The position numbers and the translations under genes are program-made. Below the pieces are notes generated by a model. The model saw nothing but the letters and a program-made list of their open reading frames with translations, did not search any database and was not told the DNA's origin. Shown piece after piece: positions 34,394 through 44,840 of a DNA stretch of 64,000 bases (its first letter is position 1; every line of letters starts with the position of its first letter). Source of the stretch: Pseudomonadota bacterium (GTDB lineage: Bacteria; Bdellovibrionota; Bacteriovoracia; Bacteriovoracales; Bacteriovoracaceae); the NCBI GenBank assembly GCA_027487515.1, contig JAIYDL010000023.1:52115-116114 (forward strand), read 5' to 3'.

Positions 34394-35950
34394 TCAGGTC
34401 AAAAGGCCTTCGCGCTCGATGATACTGAGGGCGCACTTCACGCCGTCCACCGCGGCTGAAGTGATGCCTCCGGCGTACCCTGCGCCCTCCCCACAGGGGT
34501 AGAGCCCGTGGTGAGAAACAGAAACCAGAGACTTTTTATCGCGCAAAATGGTTAAAGGCGCGGAAGTGCGTGTTTCTGGAGCGATCAGGACTCCTTCGTC
34601 GTAGATGAACCCGGGGATGTCCTTATCAAATTCCCGGAGCCCTTTCTTCAAGTGCTCCACCACAAACTCAGGGAAGATCTGCCGGATGTCGGCCTTAAAA
34701 ATTCCCGAGGGCGAAGACGTCTTCGGGAGTGGCCTGTCATTGAGCTTCCCTTCCATGAATTCGCGGATCGTCATGGCGGGAAGCTCACGGCCTGTGGCAA
34801 ACTTCTTCGAGAGCTCGTAGGCCCTGCGCTCGATCTCGTGCTGGAACTCAAGACCGGCCAGAAGCCGAGGGTCACTGAGGTCACGCTCAGCCTTCACCGA
34901 AACCACAAGCGCGGCATTCGACCAGGGACTATTCCGAGCGTAGTTACTCATGCCATTCACGACGATGCCATCGCGCTCGGTTCCAGAGGAGAGCACGTAG
35001 CCCCCCGGGCACATGCAGAAGCTGTAGACTCCGCGATCCGTCCATTTATCGTGCCAACTCAGGCGGTAGCGAGCGGACCCGAGCTGCGAGGCTTCGCAGT
35101 AATCCCCGTGCTGGATGCTGTCGATGTAGCGCCGAGGGTGCTCGACGCGCACGCCGACCGCGAAGTCCTTCGGTTTCATCGCCACTCCGGACCCCTCGAG
35201 CTCTTGGTAGAGGTCCTGAGAGGAGTGACCTGTTGCCAGGACCACGTGATCTGTCAGAAGAGTTTCCCCGGTCGAGAGCCGGACTCCGGTGACTCGGTCT
35301 CCCTCGGTGACGAGTCCGGTGACCTGCGTATTGTAGCGGATCTCGACCCCACGGGAGCGGAGCCAGTTTGAGATCTGCGTGATGATGGTTCGAATCTTAT
35401 TGGAACCGAGATGGGGGTTTGATTCGTAGGCCGTTTCTGGGGGTGCCCCGAACGCCACGAACTTTTCCATCACATACTGAACCAGATCGGATTTGATCCG
35501 AGTGATGAGCTTCCCGTCCGAGAAAAGGCCCGCTCCGCCTTCTCCGTAGCAAACGTTTGTCTCCGGATCGAGCTCCCCGTAGCGCCAGAACTTGGCAATG
35601 TGGAGCATCCGCTTCGAGGCCTCGTCACCGCGTTCTAGGAGGATACTCGGGATCCCGTATTCGGCCAGCCGGACAGCGCAGAAGAGTCCACCGGGTCCCG
35701 CGCCCACGATGACGGGTCGCTTGGAAGGTTCCGGGAGACGAGGAAACTCTTCCGCCGTTGGGAAGGTATCAGTGTCTGTCACCAGAGCGTCGATGATGTA
35801 GTGGAAGCTCGGTCTGCGGCCCCGAGGAGCTCCACGGGCGTCTAAGCTCTTTGAGACCATCCGGTACGTTCGTACCTCCGGGTAGCTCTGGCGCACATGC
35901 TGGGCGAGATCCACATCAAAGGGAAGCTCGAACTGATACTTCTTCGGCAT
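34394..35950 (-). CDS. FAD-dependent dehydrogenase of the COG2509 type
   Basis: 518 residues from the ATG at 35950 (a GTG at 35971 would add 7; neither has a strong ribosome site). An N-terminal domain of about 85 residues (VRTYRMVSKSLDARG) precedes the FAD-binding VIVGAGPGGLFCAVRLAEYG. GEGGAGLFSDGKLITR, ATGHSSQDLY and GVRVEHP are typical of COG2509, and the final PCGEGAGYAGGITSAAVDG block closes the FAD site. Family members have no agreed substrate. Divergent from cinA. Confidence 0.9.
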   Translation of the reverse strand: MPKKYQFELPFDVDLAQHVRQSYPEVRTYRMVSKSLDARGAPRGRRPSFHYIIDALVTDTDTFPTAEEFPRLPEPSKRPVIVGAGPGGLFCAVRLAEYGIPSILLERGDEASKRMLHIAKFWRYGELDPETNVCYGEGGAGLFSDGKLITRIKSDLVQYVMEKFVAFGAPPETAYESNPHLGSNKIRTIITQISNWLRSRGVEIRYNTQVTGLVTEGDRVTGVRLSTGETLLTDHVVLATGHSSQDLYQELEGSGVAMKPKDFAVGVRVEHPRRYIDSIQHGDYCEASQLGSARYRLSWHDKWTDRGVYSFCMCPGGYVLSSGTERDGIVVNGMSNYARNSPWSNAALVVSVKAERDLSDPRLLAGLEFQHEIERRAYELSKKFATGRELPAMTIREFMEGKLNDRPLPKTSSPSGIFKADIRQIFPEFVVEHLKKGLREFDKDIPGFIYDEGVLIAPETRTSAPLTILRDKKSLVSVSHHGLYPCGEGAGYAGGITSAAVDGVKCALSIIEREGLLT

Positions 35951-36033
35951 GGGCGTTTTTACATTACGCACAAGAAGAAATCAAAGATTTTCATGGGCCT
36001 CTTTATTCTTTATTCTCTAGGTGTGAGGTGCAC

Positions 36034-37293
36034 ATGAAAATTGGCTTTTTAATCATCGCAAGTGAGGTGCTGGATGGAAAAATTACCGACCTCAATACGT
36101 CCATCTTCGCGAGCTTCCTCCGGAGTCATCACCTTGAAATCAATAAGGCCATCACCGTCCGAGATCGGGCGGAGGACATCCTCCAGGGCCTAGCGACCTT
36201 ATTCGAAGACAGTGACGTCATCGTCACCTCCGGCGGCCTCGGGCCCACTCGCGATGACATCACCAAAGAAACGCTCGGAAATTTCATGGGCCGCAAGCTC
36301 GAGTTCTCGCCTGCAGCGGTGGAAGTTGCTGAGGAAAACTATCAGCGCTTCTCCCGCACTTTCCCCGGGCGCGAGCACGGGTATGCCTACCTTCCCGAGG
36401 GCTTTACTCCGCTCTCCAATTCCACCGGCTTCGCTCCAGGATTGACCACCTCCCACCGGGATCGGACGTTCTTGTCAGGCCCGGGGGTCCCCAGAGAGTT
36501 CCGATCGATGCTCGAAGACCACCTCGTCCCGATCCTCAAGCGTCTCCGTCGCTCGGATGAAGTTCTGGGGCACTTCATCGTTCGGACCAAGAACGTCCCC
36601 GAGGAAAAAATCTTTTCCGAAGTCGATCCGAAACTTTGGGATCAACTCGAGGCCTTCGGCGAGGTGAGCTCACTTCCCATTCTCATGGGCGTCGACATCG
36701 GGGTAAAACTTACGGCGCCGACGGCCGCAGAGTTCGAAGAGAAGTCCACGGCCCTGCGGAGCCTCTTTGAAGCCTCTCCGCTGAAACCTCACATCTGGGG
36801 CTTCGGCCGAGAATCCCTCGAAGAGAAGATCGTCCGTCGCGCCACCGAACAGGGACTGCGCTTCGGCTTCGCCGAGTCCGCGTCCGGGGGACTCTGCTCA
36901 CACCGGATCACGACCGTCCCCGGCAGCAGCCGCTGCTTCCAAGGATCGGTCGTGTGCTACGACGAAAGTGTCAAACAGTCCCTCCTCGGGGTAAGCGAAG
37001 AAACTCTGAAAACCTACACTCCCGTCAGCGCCGAAGCTTCGCGGGAGATGGCCGCTGGCCTGGCCAGACTCCTTAAGCTCGATGTGGCCATCTCCGTCAC
37101 CGGATACGCGGGTCCCACGGGGGGAGACGACGGAACTTCGGTTGGAACTGTCTACGTCGGCCGTGCCGTCAGAGGGGAACTCTCGGCCCACGTCTACCAC
37201 CTGAAAGGAGACCGAGAAGTCTTGAAGCAGCGGTTTTCTCAGGCGGCACTCTACGCGCTCTTAGAGGAAGTGGAAAAAATTGCCGAGGGCTGA
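36034..37293 (+). CDS. cinA: CinA: competence/damage-inducible protein with NMN deamidase domain
   Basis: 419 residues from the ATG at 36034, which has GAGGTG upstream; a longer frame would overlap the divergent flavoprotein gene. The N-terminal half is a MoCF-like domain (ASEVLDGKITDLN, TSGGLGPTRDDITKE) and the C-terminal half a PncC nicotinamide-nucleotide amidase (FAESASGGLCSHRI, GSVVCYDESVK, SVTGYAGPTGG). The latter recycles NMN to nicotinate mononucleotide. The length is that of a full CinA. No recA or dinF is adjacent. Confidence 0.95.
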   Translation: MKIGFLIIASEVLDGKITDLNTSIFASFLRSHHLEINKAITVRDRAEDILQGLATLFEDSDVIVTSGGLGPTRDDITKETLGNFMGRKLEFSPAAVEVAEENYQRFSRTFPGREHGYAYLPEGFTPLSNSTGFAPGLTTSHRDRTFLSGPGVPREFRSMLEDHLVPILKRLRRSDEVLGHFIVRTKNVPEEKIFSEVDPKLWDQLEAFGEVSSLPILMGVDIGVKLTAPTAAEFEEKSTALRSLFEASPLKPHIWGFGRESLEEKIVRRATEQGLRFGFAESASGGLCSHRITTVPGSSRCFQGSVVCYDESVKQSLLGVSEETLKTYTPVSAEASREMAAGLARLLKLDVAISVTGYAGPTGGDDGTSVGTVYVGRAVRGELSAHVYHLKGDREVLKQRFSQAALYALLEEVEKIAEG

Positions 37294-37465
37294 CTTCGTT
37301 CGAAGGCAGCTCTCTCTCGTGTCCGGACTTCCCACTGTGTGTTTTCAAAACCTTGCCTAGAGTTCCGGGAGTTTCTGCATTCGAGAGGTAGAATAGGTCT
37401 ATTCTTTCCGGAGTTAAAAATTCCGCTCATAAATCCGATAATTTAAAAGGAGAGGAATAACACGG

Positions 37466-40400
37466 ATGTTGTACTCGAATCAACCGATCTCACACAAGCT
37501 CTCGCAACTGACACTGCTCCTTTCGGCGCTGTTGATTCTGACTGCTTGTATGCCGGAGTCTGGGGCCCCGAAGCTCGAGGCAGGGAACACCACGGACACC
37601 TCCAAACCGACACCCACGACCCCGACCTACGGCGAACCCACCTACCCCTTGGGTGGCATCTTCGTGCAAGAGGGAGCGACGCAGTCTTCGACCAACTTCG
37701 CAGTGCCGCTCGAGTTCTCAGATTCTTTCCTCATCCGCGGAAGTGCGCTCTCGAAGTACCTCCGAGGCCTAGGGAACACGACGAAGTTCTGTTTGGTCGG
37801 AAAGTATAACTACGTCTCCGGGGCGAACCGCTTCTTGGTTCTCTCCGCCAAGCCTCGCTCCTTCACCGATTTGATCAAAAAAACCACGGAGTTCTATCTC
37901 CAGGTAGAACCGGCCAACGATGCTGCAAACCAGAATGACTGCTTGACCTACAACCTCACCAACCAACTGTTCGCGAACGTCCCCTCTGCGACCGCACACT
38001 TCAGCTTGACTCAGCTCTGCGCCAATTGCTCCAACAGTGTGACCAGTTCCGGCCTTCGCCTCTACTTTGTGAACGGAGAAGAAGTACCGACGGTTTCGGT
38101 GAACTCCCTCCTCCTCACGATCTCCGGCGCCTCTGGAACCACGGGACTCAACTGCAGCGAGAATACCTCCTGTAGGGCCCGGGGGTTTGACTGTTGCCTC
38201 AACTCTCAGTGCGTCTCCGACAGGGCCCTCAAGCCAGGTGTCTTAGGCCAGCCAGGGCTCGAGACAGCGCAAGCTGACGTCGCTTCGAACCCAGACCGCT
38301 ACGTGCTTTACCCACAGTTCTACTTCGTCTGTGGCACGAGACCGGACGAAGACACGACGCCGGACCCATCCACGACGGACCCAGATTACGAGGCATCCAT
38401 TCGGATTTTGGAACTGACTCAACTCTACAATTGCATCAATCCCATCGACGGGGAATTCTCCCACTGTACCTTGAAGTATCAACAGGCCGACAAGCTCATG
38501 CCACGGGTCTTCTCCGCGGCCGATGATGGCTACCGGGACGACGTGAACTTCTCTGCTCTGAATCCGGTCTTAGGGATCGGAGACAAGGCGAATAACATCG
38601 TCAAAATCACTTACGCTGGAGTCACTTCCTATGAGCAGGGGAAGACCCCTCTCACCGGTGGAACCTTCGTCCCTGGCACAGTTAACGATGACCTGAACTC
38701 GGCGCAAGGGGTTGAACTTAACCTCCCGCTTCCGGCCAACGCCCGGGACGCCAACCTCTACATCTCCTACAAGGTCGACGGGACCTGCGAGCGCCTCAGT
38801 GCGACCCTCTCGAAGTGCACGAAGACCTACATCCACGGCTCCTCCGATCGGACGACGACGACGTGGCACGACCTCGATAGCCAGGCTTTTCCTCTCCCCG
38901 CCTATGCGGATCTGAGTCCTTCGGCCAGTGTCATCGTCAAAGTCAGTGGAGTCGTCGTTCCGGACGATGCCGGGACCTGGACAAAGTCCACGGCACCTAA
39001 CCGCATCGTCTTCGCGAACAGTTACACGCTCTACCAAAACCAAAAGGTGGAGATCACCTACTTCGTTCGCTCCGGAGCGGCGGATCTCGTGAAGCTCCGG
39101 TACCAGGCCCAATCTCGGGTCAACTCCATGTGTGCCTGCGCGGGTACCTTGAAATGCAATCTCACGCCCGTCGTGGATCCGAAGAGTAAGGCGATCGTGA
39201 ACTACGAGTGCACCTACCCAACCCCAGGGAGCACCGAGCCCCCGGCGAATCAGACCGTGTTCGTCTCCAACAAGAACATCCCGCACCGCTACTTCGACGC
39301 CGAAGGCGTGAGCTATGACGAGAGCGCCGTGGACGCACTCCCGCAGGAGGCGCTGCCGCGCTCGTTCAGCTACACGAACAATGACCTCCTGAAGCCGAAC
39401 AACGTGAACCAGTACGTGGGGTTCAATGAGATCTACGGATCCTTCGCCACCACTGGAACCTTCGTCGCCAAACCCGCGAAGCTCGTGCGCGTGAAAAAGG
39501 ATAAACTCTACGACATCATCGTGAACTCCGGTGGGTTCTCGAGCTGCGCCAGCTGCGGGGCCGACTACTACAGTGGTCTTCAGCGAATTTTCCCGCAGAA
39601 CTTCTCAGGCCAGGGCGGTGGCTACGCACCGGATCTCTATGAATCGCGGCGGGAAAACAACACCGGGATCTACCGCGGAGATGACCTCCTCTATGGCAGG
39701 GCCTGCTTCGTGCCGGCGACGATGATCCCCTGGACCCACCGACCGACCTCCGGAACCTCCGGTGCTCCCCGGGACCAGCGGAGAGCGCGGCTCCAGGGGC
39801 AGCACTTCCTCTTCGCCAACGGCTACAGCCGCGACTGGTTCGGCTTTGACTACGGTTCTTTGATCGGCTCCTTCGACGGAGTCACCTGGTTCTCGATCGG
39901 TAACCAGCGCCGGATCAAGGCCTCGACGAGTAAACTCTTCCTCGCGGTCAACGCCTACTTAGGTGACCTCAACGTCGATAACAACTTCAACGTCACCGTT
40001 GCCGAGACCTCCGCGTTCTCCTCGGACATTCCGGACCACGACACAGAGAGCGACGGTGCCCAGTGCCAGCGGTCCCACTACTGTGCCAATGACAACGACT
40101 GCTTCCGGCAGTTGGGCTACGACTACACCTGCCAGAGTGTGGCGACGTTTACGACTCCCTGGCCCCAGTTCGATGCCGCCGGCGCAGAAGTCATCGGATC
40201 AACCACTCGCACGCTCTCCTCCATCCTCGGGGGAACCAACGGCCAGGCCCGACGGTGCGTCTACCGAGGCCGAGGCGCCCCCTGCCTCCCGAACCTGGCC
40301 CTGGCGAGCACTACGACCACTTTCAACGGCGCCACGAGTGCGGGAGCTCTCCTCTGTTCTCCAAATAACTCTTGCCTCTCCCTTGCAACTCCGAACCGCT

Positions 40401-42430
40401 TCAACGACCGGATCGCCCGCTTCGGGAACACACCGGTTTCACAGAATGCTGCGGACGCCGCACCGACCGCGAGTGATACCGTGGGCCTCGGCGCAAGAAT
40501 CATTCTGCGTCCATTCGATTACTACGGCGTCCAGAGCGCTCCCGCAGGCGCCCAGGGTGTCCTGAACGCCAACGGCGTGTCTGCCATCTGCGTCCCTGGC
40601 CGCGATGTGAACACCGCAAGCGGAACCTTCGACCTTAACCAGCGCCACCCGTCGAACAGAACAGAGACCTCCGATAAACTCTTCGGGGTTGGACCTGCGT
40701 CTTCGTCGGCGATGACGGCGAGGTCGCTCAGCGCTTGTCCAGCGACCGATGCCACCGGGGTCTCGCTGCAGATCTTCGATCTGGCGATCGGAAACTCGAC
40801 CCTCAACCTCTTCACGATCTCTCAGAACATGTCGTCGAACCTTCTGAACCTTCCGCCCCTCGTGAACACGAACATTTTTAGTTCGACCGCTGGGTCGCAG
40901 GTTACGAGTGTCGGATACCAAAGGAACGCCTGCCTCAGAGCACCGGGGGCTTCTTGCTTCAGTGACATGGAATGCGCGCCGTCGGCGTTCATGGCAAGCA
41001 AGGCCCGGTCTTCGACGAACCTCGCGAGTTTCATCAACAGTGCGGAAGTGAGTTTCTGGAGCGAAGACCTGGTGTGTGGAAACCCGGACTTCAAGTACGT
41101 TTCTCCCGGGGCCCTCAATCCGACGTTCGACCTCAAAAAGAACAAATGCTGTCGCGAGTTTGGGAAGACCCTGTCCGTGCACACACAGACGACTTCAAGT
41201 ACGTTCAAGTGGTGCAACGAATCCACCAGCGCCGTCCGGGTCGCGGGGGTGAACCAGAGCATCAGTGATTTCTCTCGCTACTCGCGGGTCCATACCGCCT
41301 ACGACAAGATGACCTGTAACCGCGGGGAGCTGCCCGGGAAATCCTTTGCGCTCTCGATCGAAGGTCCTACGGCGGCCCAACGGATGGAGCAAATCCTGGG
41401 CCAGTACAAAACCCTCGACACGCTGAACCAGCGCACCTGCTGCACCAACCACTGGGTGAGAAGCTTCGACGTTGCCAACGGCGGTGGGAACGCCTTCACT
41501 CGAACGAAGATGCAGAACATCGATAAGAGCATGTTCCGAAGCTTGAGCTGGAACGTGGACCGGAAGCCACCGACAATTCCGTTCGATGATCCAGACTCCG
41601 CGTTCGAGTGCGGATCGACCCAATACACAAACAGCTCCTGCGAGATCAAGAGCCTGACCCCAACAGAAGAGACGACCTACCTGACCTGGGCCGGGGCCCT
41701 CGAACTGATCGGGATCCCACAGGTCGCCGTCAAGACGGATGACCAAGTCTACAAGCTCGTCGACGACACCCAGGATGTTGCTCAAGGGGTTGGAGTTCCA
41801 CTCACCACCAGCACCGGCCAACAGATCTCACTTCCTGTCACCGCCGGCACCGCCGACTTCCAAGACGCCAGTGGCAAATTCTACTATTCGGCCGCGAACT
41901 ACACTCGGCTCAACCTCGCCAACAACGGGATGAAGAAGATCTTTTCTGAGAGCCAGTTCAACTGCTGCATTCCTTCAGGACAGGAGGTGCCAGAGGGCAC
42001 AACGCCGGGCCAGTGCTGCACGGGGTTCGTTGCGACAACCTCGACTCCCCGTCGCTGCTGCCTTCCGGATTTTACCAACGTCACCGTCTACCTCAACCGC
42101 TACGTCTCGTCGGAAGGCCGCGGCCTTCCAGAAACCGCCTACGATCCGGCGACTGGGTACATCAAAGACCCGGGCCAAGCGCAACTCATGGCCTCCCAGA
42201 AAAATCTCTGTTGCTCTGGCCAAACCGCTACAGGGGTTGCGATTAGCCAGTTACCAATTCCTCTGACCGATGGGACCTTTAAGCCTCGGGACTCTGGCTC
42301 CACCACTCGTCGGTTTACGTACCGCACAGACGCCGTCGACAACAATGAAGAGTCGGGCTCCGTCGGCTCCGTGTTCGACGCTGGCGTGCGCTGGAACAAC
42401 CACGTCTACTGCGTTCCCGCAGGTTTCTAA
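37466..42430 (+). CDS. Giant Cys-rich lipoprotein, 1654 residues, unknown function
   Basis: Signal peptide with lipobox LTAC (C28), then a Thr/Pro-rich linker (about 35-60), so it is likely surface or outer-membrane anchored. No known domain, but a very high Cys content with repeated small clusters. C230 begins C-x5-C-x6-CC-x3-C; other CC-containing clusters occur about residues 1230, 1315 and 1490-1580, and a C-x5-C-x5-C block lies near 868. Such short Cys modules look knottin- or EGF-like, suggesting a rigid, disulfide-bonded extracellular fibre. Between them lie large Thr/Ser/Asn-rich beta segments. It converges on the FHA gene with a 30-base gap. The function is not known; adhesion or contact with other cells is conjecture. 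Confidence 0.8.
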   Translation: MLYSNQPISHKLSQLTLLLSALLILTACMPESGAPKLEAGNTTDTSKPTPTTPTYGEPTYPLGGIFVQEGATQSSTNFAVPLEFSDSFLIRGSALSKYLRGLGNTTKFCLVGKYNYVSGANRFLVLSAKPRSFTDLIKKTTEFYLQVEPANDAANQNDCLTYNLTNQLFANVPSATAHFSLTQLCANCSNSVTSSGLRLYFVNGEEVPTVSVNSLLLTISGASGTTGLNCSENTSCRARGFDCCLNSQCVSDRALKPGVLGQPGLETAQADVASNPDRYVLYPQFYFVCGTRPDEDTTPDPSTTDPDYEASIRILELTQLYNCINPIDGEFSHCTLKYQQADKLMPRVFSAADDGYRDDVNFSALNPVLGIGDKANNIVKITYAGVTSYEQGKTPLTGGTFVPGTVNDDLNSAQGVELNLPLPANARDANLYISYKVDGTCERLSATLSKCTKTYIHGSSDRTTTTWHDLDSQAFPLPAYADLSPSASVIVKVSGVVVPDDAGTWTKSTAPNRIVFANSYTLYQNQKVEITYFVRSGAADLVKLRYQAQSRVNSMCACAGTLKCNLTPVVDPKSKAIVNYECTYPTPGSTEPPANQTVFVSNKNIPHRYFDAEGVSYDESAVDALPQEALPRSFSYTNNDLLKPNNVNQYVGFNEIYGSFATTGTFVAKPAKLVRVKKDKLYDIIVNSGGFSSCASCGADYYSGLQRIFPQNFSGQGGGYAPDLYESRRENNTGIYRGDDLLYGRACFVPATMIPWTHRPTSGTSGAPRDQRRARLQGQHFLFANGYSRDWFGFDYGSLIGSFDGVTWFSIGNQRRIKASTSKLFLAVNAYLGDLNVDNNFNVTVAETSAFSSDIPDHDTESDGAQCQRSHYCANDNDCFRQLGYDYTCQSVATFTTPWPQFDAAGAEVIGSTTRTLSSILGGTNGQARRCVYRGRGAPCLPNLALASTTTTFNGATSAGALLCSPNNSCLSLATPNRFNDRIARFGNTPVSQNAADAAPTASDTVGLGARIILRPFDYYGVQSAPAGAQGVLNANGVSAICVPGRDVNTASGTFDLNQRHPSNRTETSDKLFGVGPASSSAMTARSLSACPATDATGVSLQIFDLAIGNSTLNLFTISQNMSSNLLNLPPLVNTNIFSSTAGSQVTSVGYQRNACLRAPGASCFSDMECAPSAFMASKARSSTNLASFINSAEVSFWSEDLVCGNPDFKYVSPGALNPTFDLKKNKCCREFGKTLSVHTQTTSSTFKWCNESTSAVRVAGVNQSISDFSRYSRVHTAYDKMTCNRGELPGKSFALSIEGPTAAQRMEQILGQYKTLDTLNQRTCCTNHWVRSFDVANGGGNAFTRTKMQNIDKSMFRSLSWNVDRKPPTIPFDDPDSAFECGSTQYTNSSCEIKSLTPTEETTYLTWAGALELIGIPQVAVKTDDQVYKLVDDTQDVAQGVGVPLTTSTGQQISLPVTAGTADFQDASGKFYYSAANYTRLNLANNGMKKIFSESQFNCCIPSGQEVPEGTTPGQCCTGFVATTSTPRRCCLPDFTNVTVYLNRYVSSEGRGLPETAYDPATGYIKDPGQAQLMASQKNLCCSGQTATGVAISQLPIPLTDGTFKPRDSGSTTRRFTYRTDAVDNNEESGSVGSVFDAGVRWNNHVYCVPAGF

Positions 42431-42460
42431 GGAATCGTCGCAAGAGAAGAACGGAGCCAG

Positions 42461-44677
42461 CTAGACCGAAGTAACGGCCCCGAAATACTCCACATTTTTC
42501 TGTTCAAGAGCGTTCACTAAGTCGCGGAGGTTTTGCAGAAGCTTCTCACGAGGGTCCGTTTCCCCCTCTGGGACCTTCGAGGCCGGAAGGGTTTCAATGA
42601 GCTTCAGGAGCCCCTTGACTTCTTCCTTCCAAAGCGTCAGCTCGGCGTCTACCGAACCACGGAGGACGGCACTCGAGGTCTCAAAAACGTAAGCGTAGAT
42701 CGCCTGTGCTCGGGTTGCTGTGAGTGAGAAGGTTTTCTGCCCTTCATTGGCAAAGACATCTAAGACACCAAGTGCGGTGAGCACCTCGGTCTCAGGGCCT
42801 CGTTGCCCAGGCAGCCAGTCAGTATCGGAGAGGTTAAACTTGTAGAACTTGTTCGACACTTCGGAGAGTTTGTCCCTCTTATCGTAGGTGACTTTAAAGA
42901 CCCGGCCATCACCTTTGATCAAGGGGATAAGAAGATCGAAGGGTTTTTGTTTTTGGTAGGCGACCTTCATGAAGATCACATTCCCAATCTTCGCAAATCC
43001 GATCGAATTAAAATCCTGGTACTCAAGGAGTCCCAAGAGAGCTGAGCGGTAATCCATGAATCCCTTGATCAGAGGAGTCTCGTCTTGCATGACCTCGAGG
43101 ACATTCTCAAGACTCAGAGAAAAAGCCGACTTTGAAAAACTGATGACTTCGGTGGCGAACTTCGCCTGCGCTTTGGCATCGAGATTTTTCTTAAACGCAG
43201 GATTCGCCTCGTCTAGAGCGTAAACGAAATTGTAAATCTCGGGGTAGTGCTCATAGAGGAAGAAGTTCCCCTTGATCCCGAGACCCAGGAGCTGCTTCAT
43301 GTCAAAGTTCTTCAGGACCTCCAGTTTGACTTCGCGCTGAAGATCTCGCTGATAAAAGATGACTCCGCTTTTAATGATGAGCTTGTTCTTACCGCCATGG
43401 AAACGGAAGGCCGGGATGAGAAGAAGGTCTTTGGTGGGGTACTTGAGCTCGAGGTTGAAGAGGGCAGATGCATCCGTGACCGGTGGAACGGTAGGGGCCT
43501 CTCCCTCAGCCGGGGCAGCGACCTTCACTCTTATGCGCTGATCGACGCGATCGTTGATGGCCATGGGTTCTGGAGGCTCAAGACCCTGGAGCAAGGGCGC
43601 CGCAAGGCAAAGAGCAAAGAGGAGCGGGACATAGAAGATGATCCCTAGGATCGCGATGAACTTCGAAGGAATCGTTAAATTGGTAAAAGTGATGAACTCT
43701 TTTAAGGTGCGCTTCGAGATGATCGACGGAAGATCAAAGATGATGAAGGGCCAGGATAGAATCCCGATCAGAACTCGTAACATCCCTCCGATCCGCGCCC
43801 AGATCCGATTCCCAGACGCGCGCATGCCCAGAAAGGCCTCCGAAAAACTCGCGCCGAAAATGAGCGTCGTAAGAAGTCGGAGGAGAATAAACACGAGGAA
43901 GATGGAGCCCACTTCGAGGCTCGTAGAGAGGAGTTCATGGCCCTCGGTCAGGAGTTCCTGCGCGAACGGATAGTCATCAAGGACAGAGCCCCAGAGGTCT
44001 TTGAGCGTCACTCCTGTGAGGTCCTCGAGCAGCGCGGGAACTGACTCGAGGAAGCTTCGAAAATCATCGAACGGAGTAAGAATCACCACGAGGACGTAGG
44101 AGAGGAGCAGATCCGCCACGACCGCAATCACTCGAACCAGCGCATTCGCGGAGGGATCGGGAGTGCTCATGGAAAACGAGAATTTCTTGGATTTCTGCTT
44201 TCCCTTTTTCTGACCCAGGATACCCGAGGGTTTTGACTTGGACTTTTCCTCAGCTTTCGGAGCCGCCAGGATCTTCGGAGCAATCTTCTGCGGCTTCGCC
44301 GCTCGCTCCACCTTCAGTTTTATCTCGAGGTCTCCCACCAGAACGACGTCTGTCTCCTCGAGGATGATCTGCTTTCCTGGTTCGATTTTTTTACCATTAA
44401 CGAAGGTCCCGTTCACACTACCGTGGTCAGTCACAGCGACGACCTCTTGCTGGAGGACGAACGTGGCGTGTCTTGGGGAAATCGAAGGATCAGCGATGAT
44501 GATGTTTCCAATCTCGCTACCGACCGAGAGCTGATGGGTCAGGGCATAGCTCGGAGATTCTTCCATGTTACTAAGGACGAGCTCGAAGACCTTGACACTC
44601 CCCCCGGTTCCGTCCTCCGAACCGGAATCGCCATCATTTGTTGGCGCTGACTTTCGCTTGAACCATTTTCCCAGCAC
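42461..44677 (-). CDS. FHA-domain membrane protein with RDD-like helices
   Basis: 738 residues from a GTG at 44677, which has AAGGGG five bases upstream; the ATG at 44725 has no such site. FHA domain at about 30-120: SVGSEIGN, SISPRHA (phosphothreonine-binding Ser-Arg-His) and SVNGTFVNGK. A Lys/Pro-rich linker follows, then a hydrophobic region (about 180-390) with about five helices that begins NALVRVIAVVADLLL, as in RDD domains. The rest, about 330 residues, is a soluble domain without recognised family. A FHA-RDD-like fusion with a long extra domain is unusual. It is divergent from the 1054-residue gene and convergent with the giant lipoprotein, so it may serve phosphorylation-dependent control of this locus; that is inference. 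Confidence 0.85.
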   Translation of the reverse strand: MLGKWFKRKSAPTNDGDSGSEDGTGGSVKVFELVLSNMEESPSYALTHQLSVGSEIGNIIIADPSISPRHATFVLQQEVVAVTDHGSVNGTFVNGKKIEPGKQIILEETDVVLVGDLEIKLKVERAAKPQKIAPKILAAPKAEEKSKSKPSGILGQKKGKQKSKKFSFSMSTPDPSANALVRVIAVVADLLLSYVLVVILTPFDDFRSFLESVPALLEDLTGVTLKDLWGSVLDDYPFAQELLTEGHELLSTSLEVGSIFLVFILLRLLTTLIFGASFSEAFLGMRASGNRIWARIGGMLRVLIGILSWPFIIFDLPSIISKRTLKEFITFTNLTIPSKFIAILGIIFYVPLLFALCLAAPLLQGLEPPEPMAINDRVDQRIRVKVAAPAEGEAPTVPPVTDASALFNLELKYPTKDLLLIPAFRFHGGKNKLIIKSGVIFYQRDLQREVKLEVLKNFDMKQLLGLGIKGNFFLYEHYPEIYNFVYALDEANPAFKKNLDAKAQAKFATEVISFSKSAFSLSLENVLEVMQDETPLIKGFMDYRSALLGLLEYQDFNSIGFAKIGNVIFMKVAYQKQKPFDLLIPLIKGDGRVFKVTYDKRDKLSEVSNKFYKFNLSDTDWLPGQRGPETEVLTALGVLDVFANEGQKTFSLTATRAQAIYAYVFETSSAVLRGSVDAELTLWKEEVKGLLKLIETLPASKVPEGETDPREKLLQNLRDLVNALEQKNVEYFGAVTSV

Positions 44678-44771
44678 AAAATCCCCTTCACTCTCTCCTA
44701 TGCAATTCCATGAGTTTAGTTTCACTTTTTTTGCTGTGAAATGCCATGAAATTCCACCTTAGTCAGTCTTC

Positions 44772-44801
44772 CTGAACCCTGGGGCATTAACAACTTATAA
44801 T
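44772..44801 (+). promoter_or_regulatory. Candidate promoter of the 1054-residue protein gene
   Basis: TATAAT (44796-44801) with CTGAAC 18 bases upstream. The -10 is a perfect consensus. A start site near 44808 would give a leader of about 90 bases holding the hairpin at 44841-44867. Confidence 0.5.
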
Positions 44802-44840
44802 CAAATCTGGAGCAGAACCGTAAGCTATTGAACGGTCTAA

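Noticed and set aside
37391..37404. GAATAG-GT-CTATTC inverted repeat upstream of the giant lipoprotein
   Set aside because: Six-base arms with a 2-base centre occur often by chance in this length of DNA; no promoter could be fitted around it with confidence.
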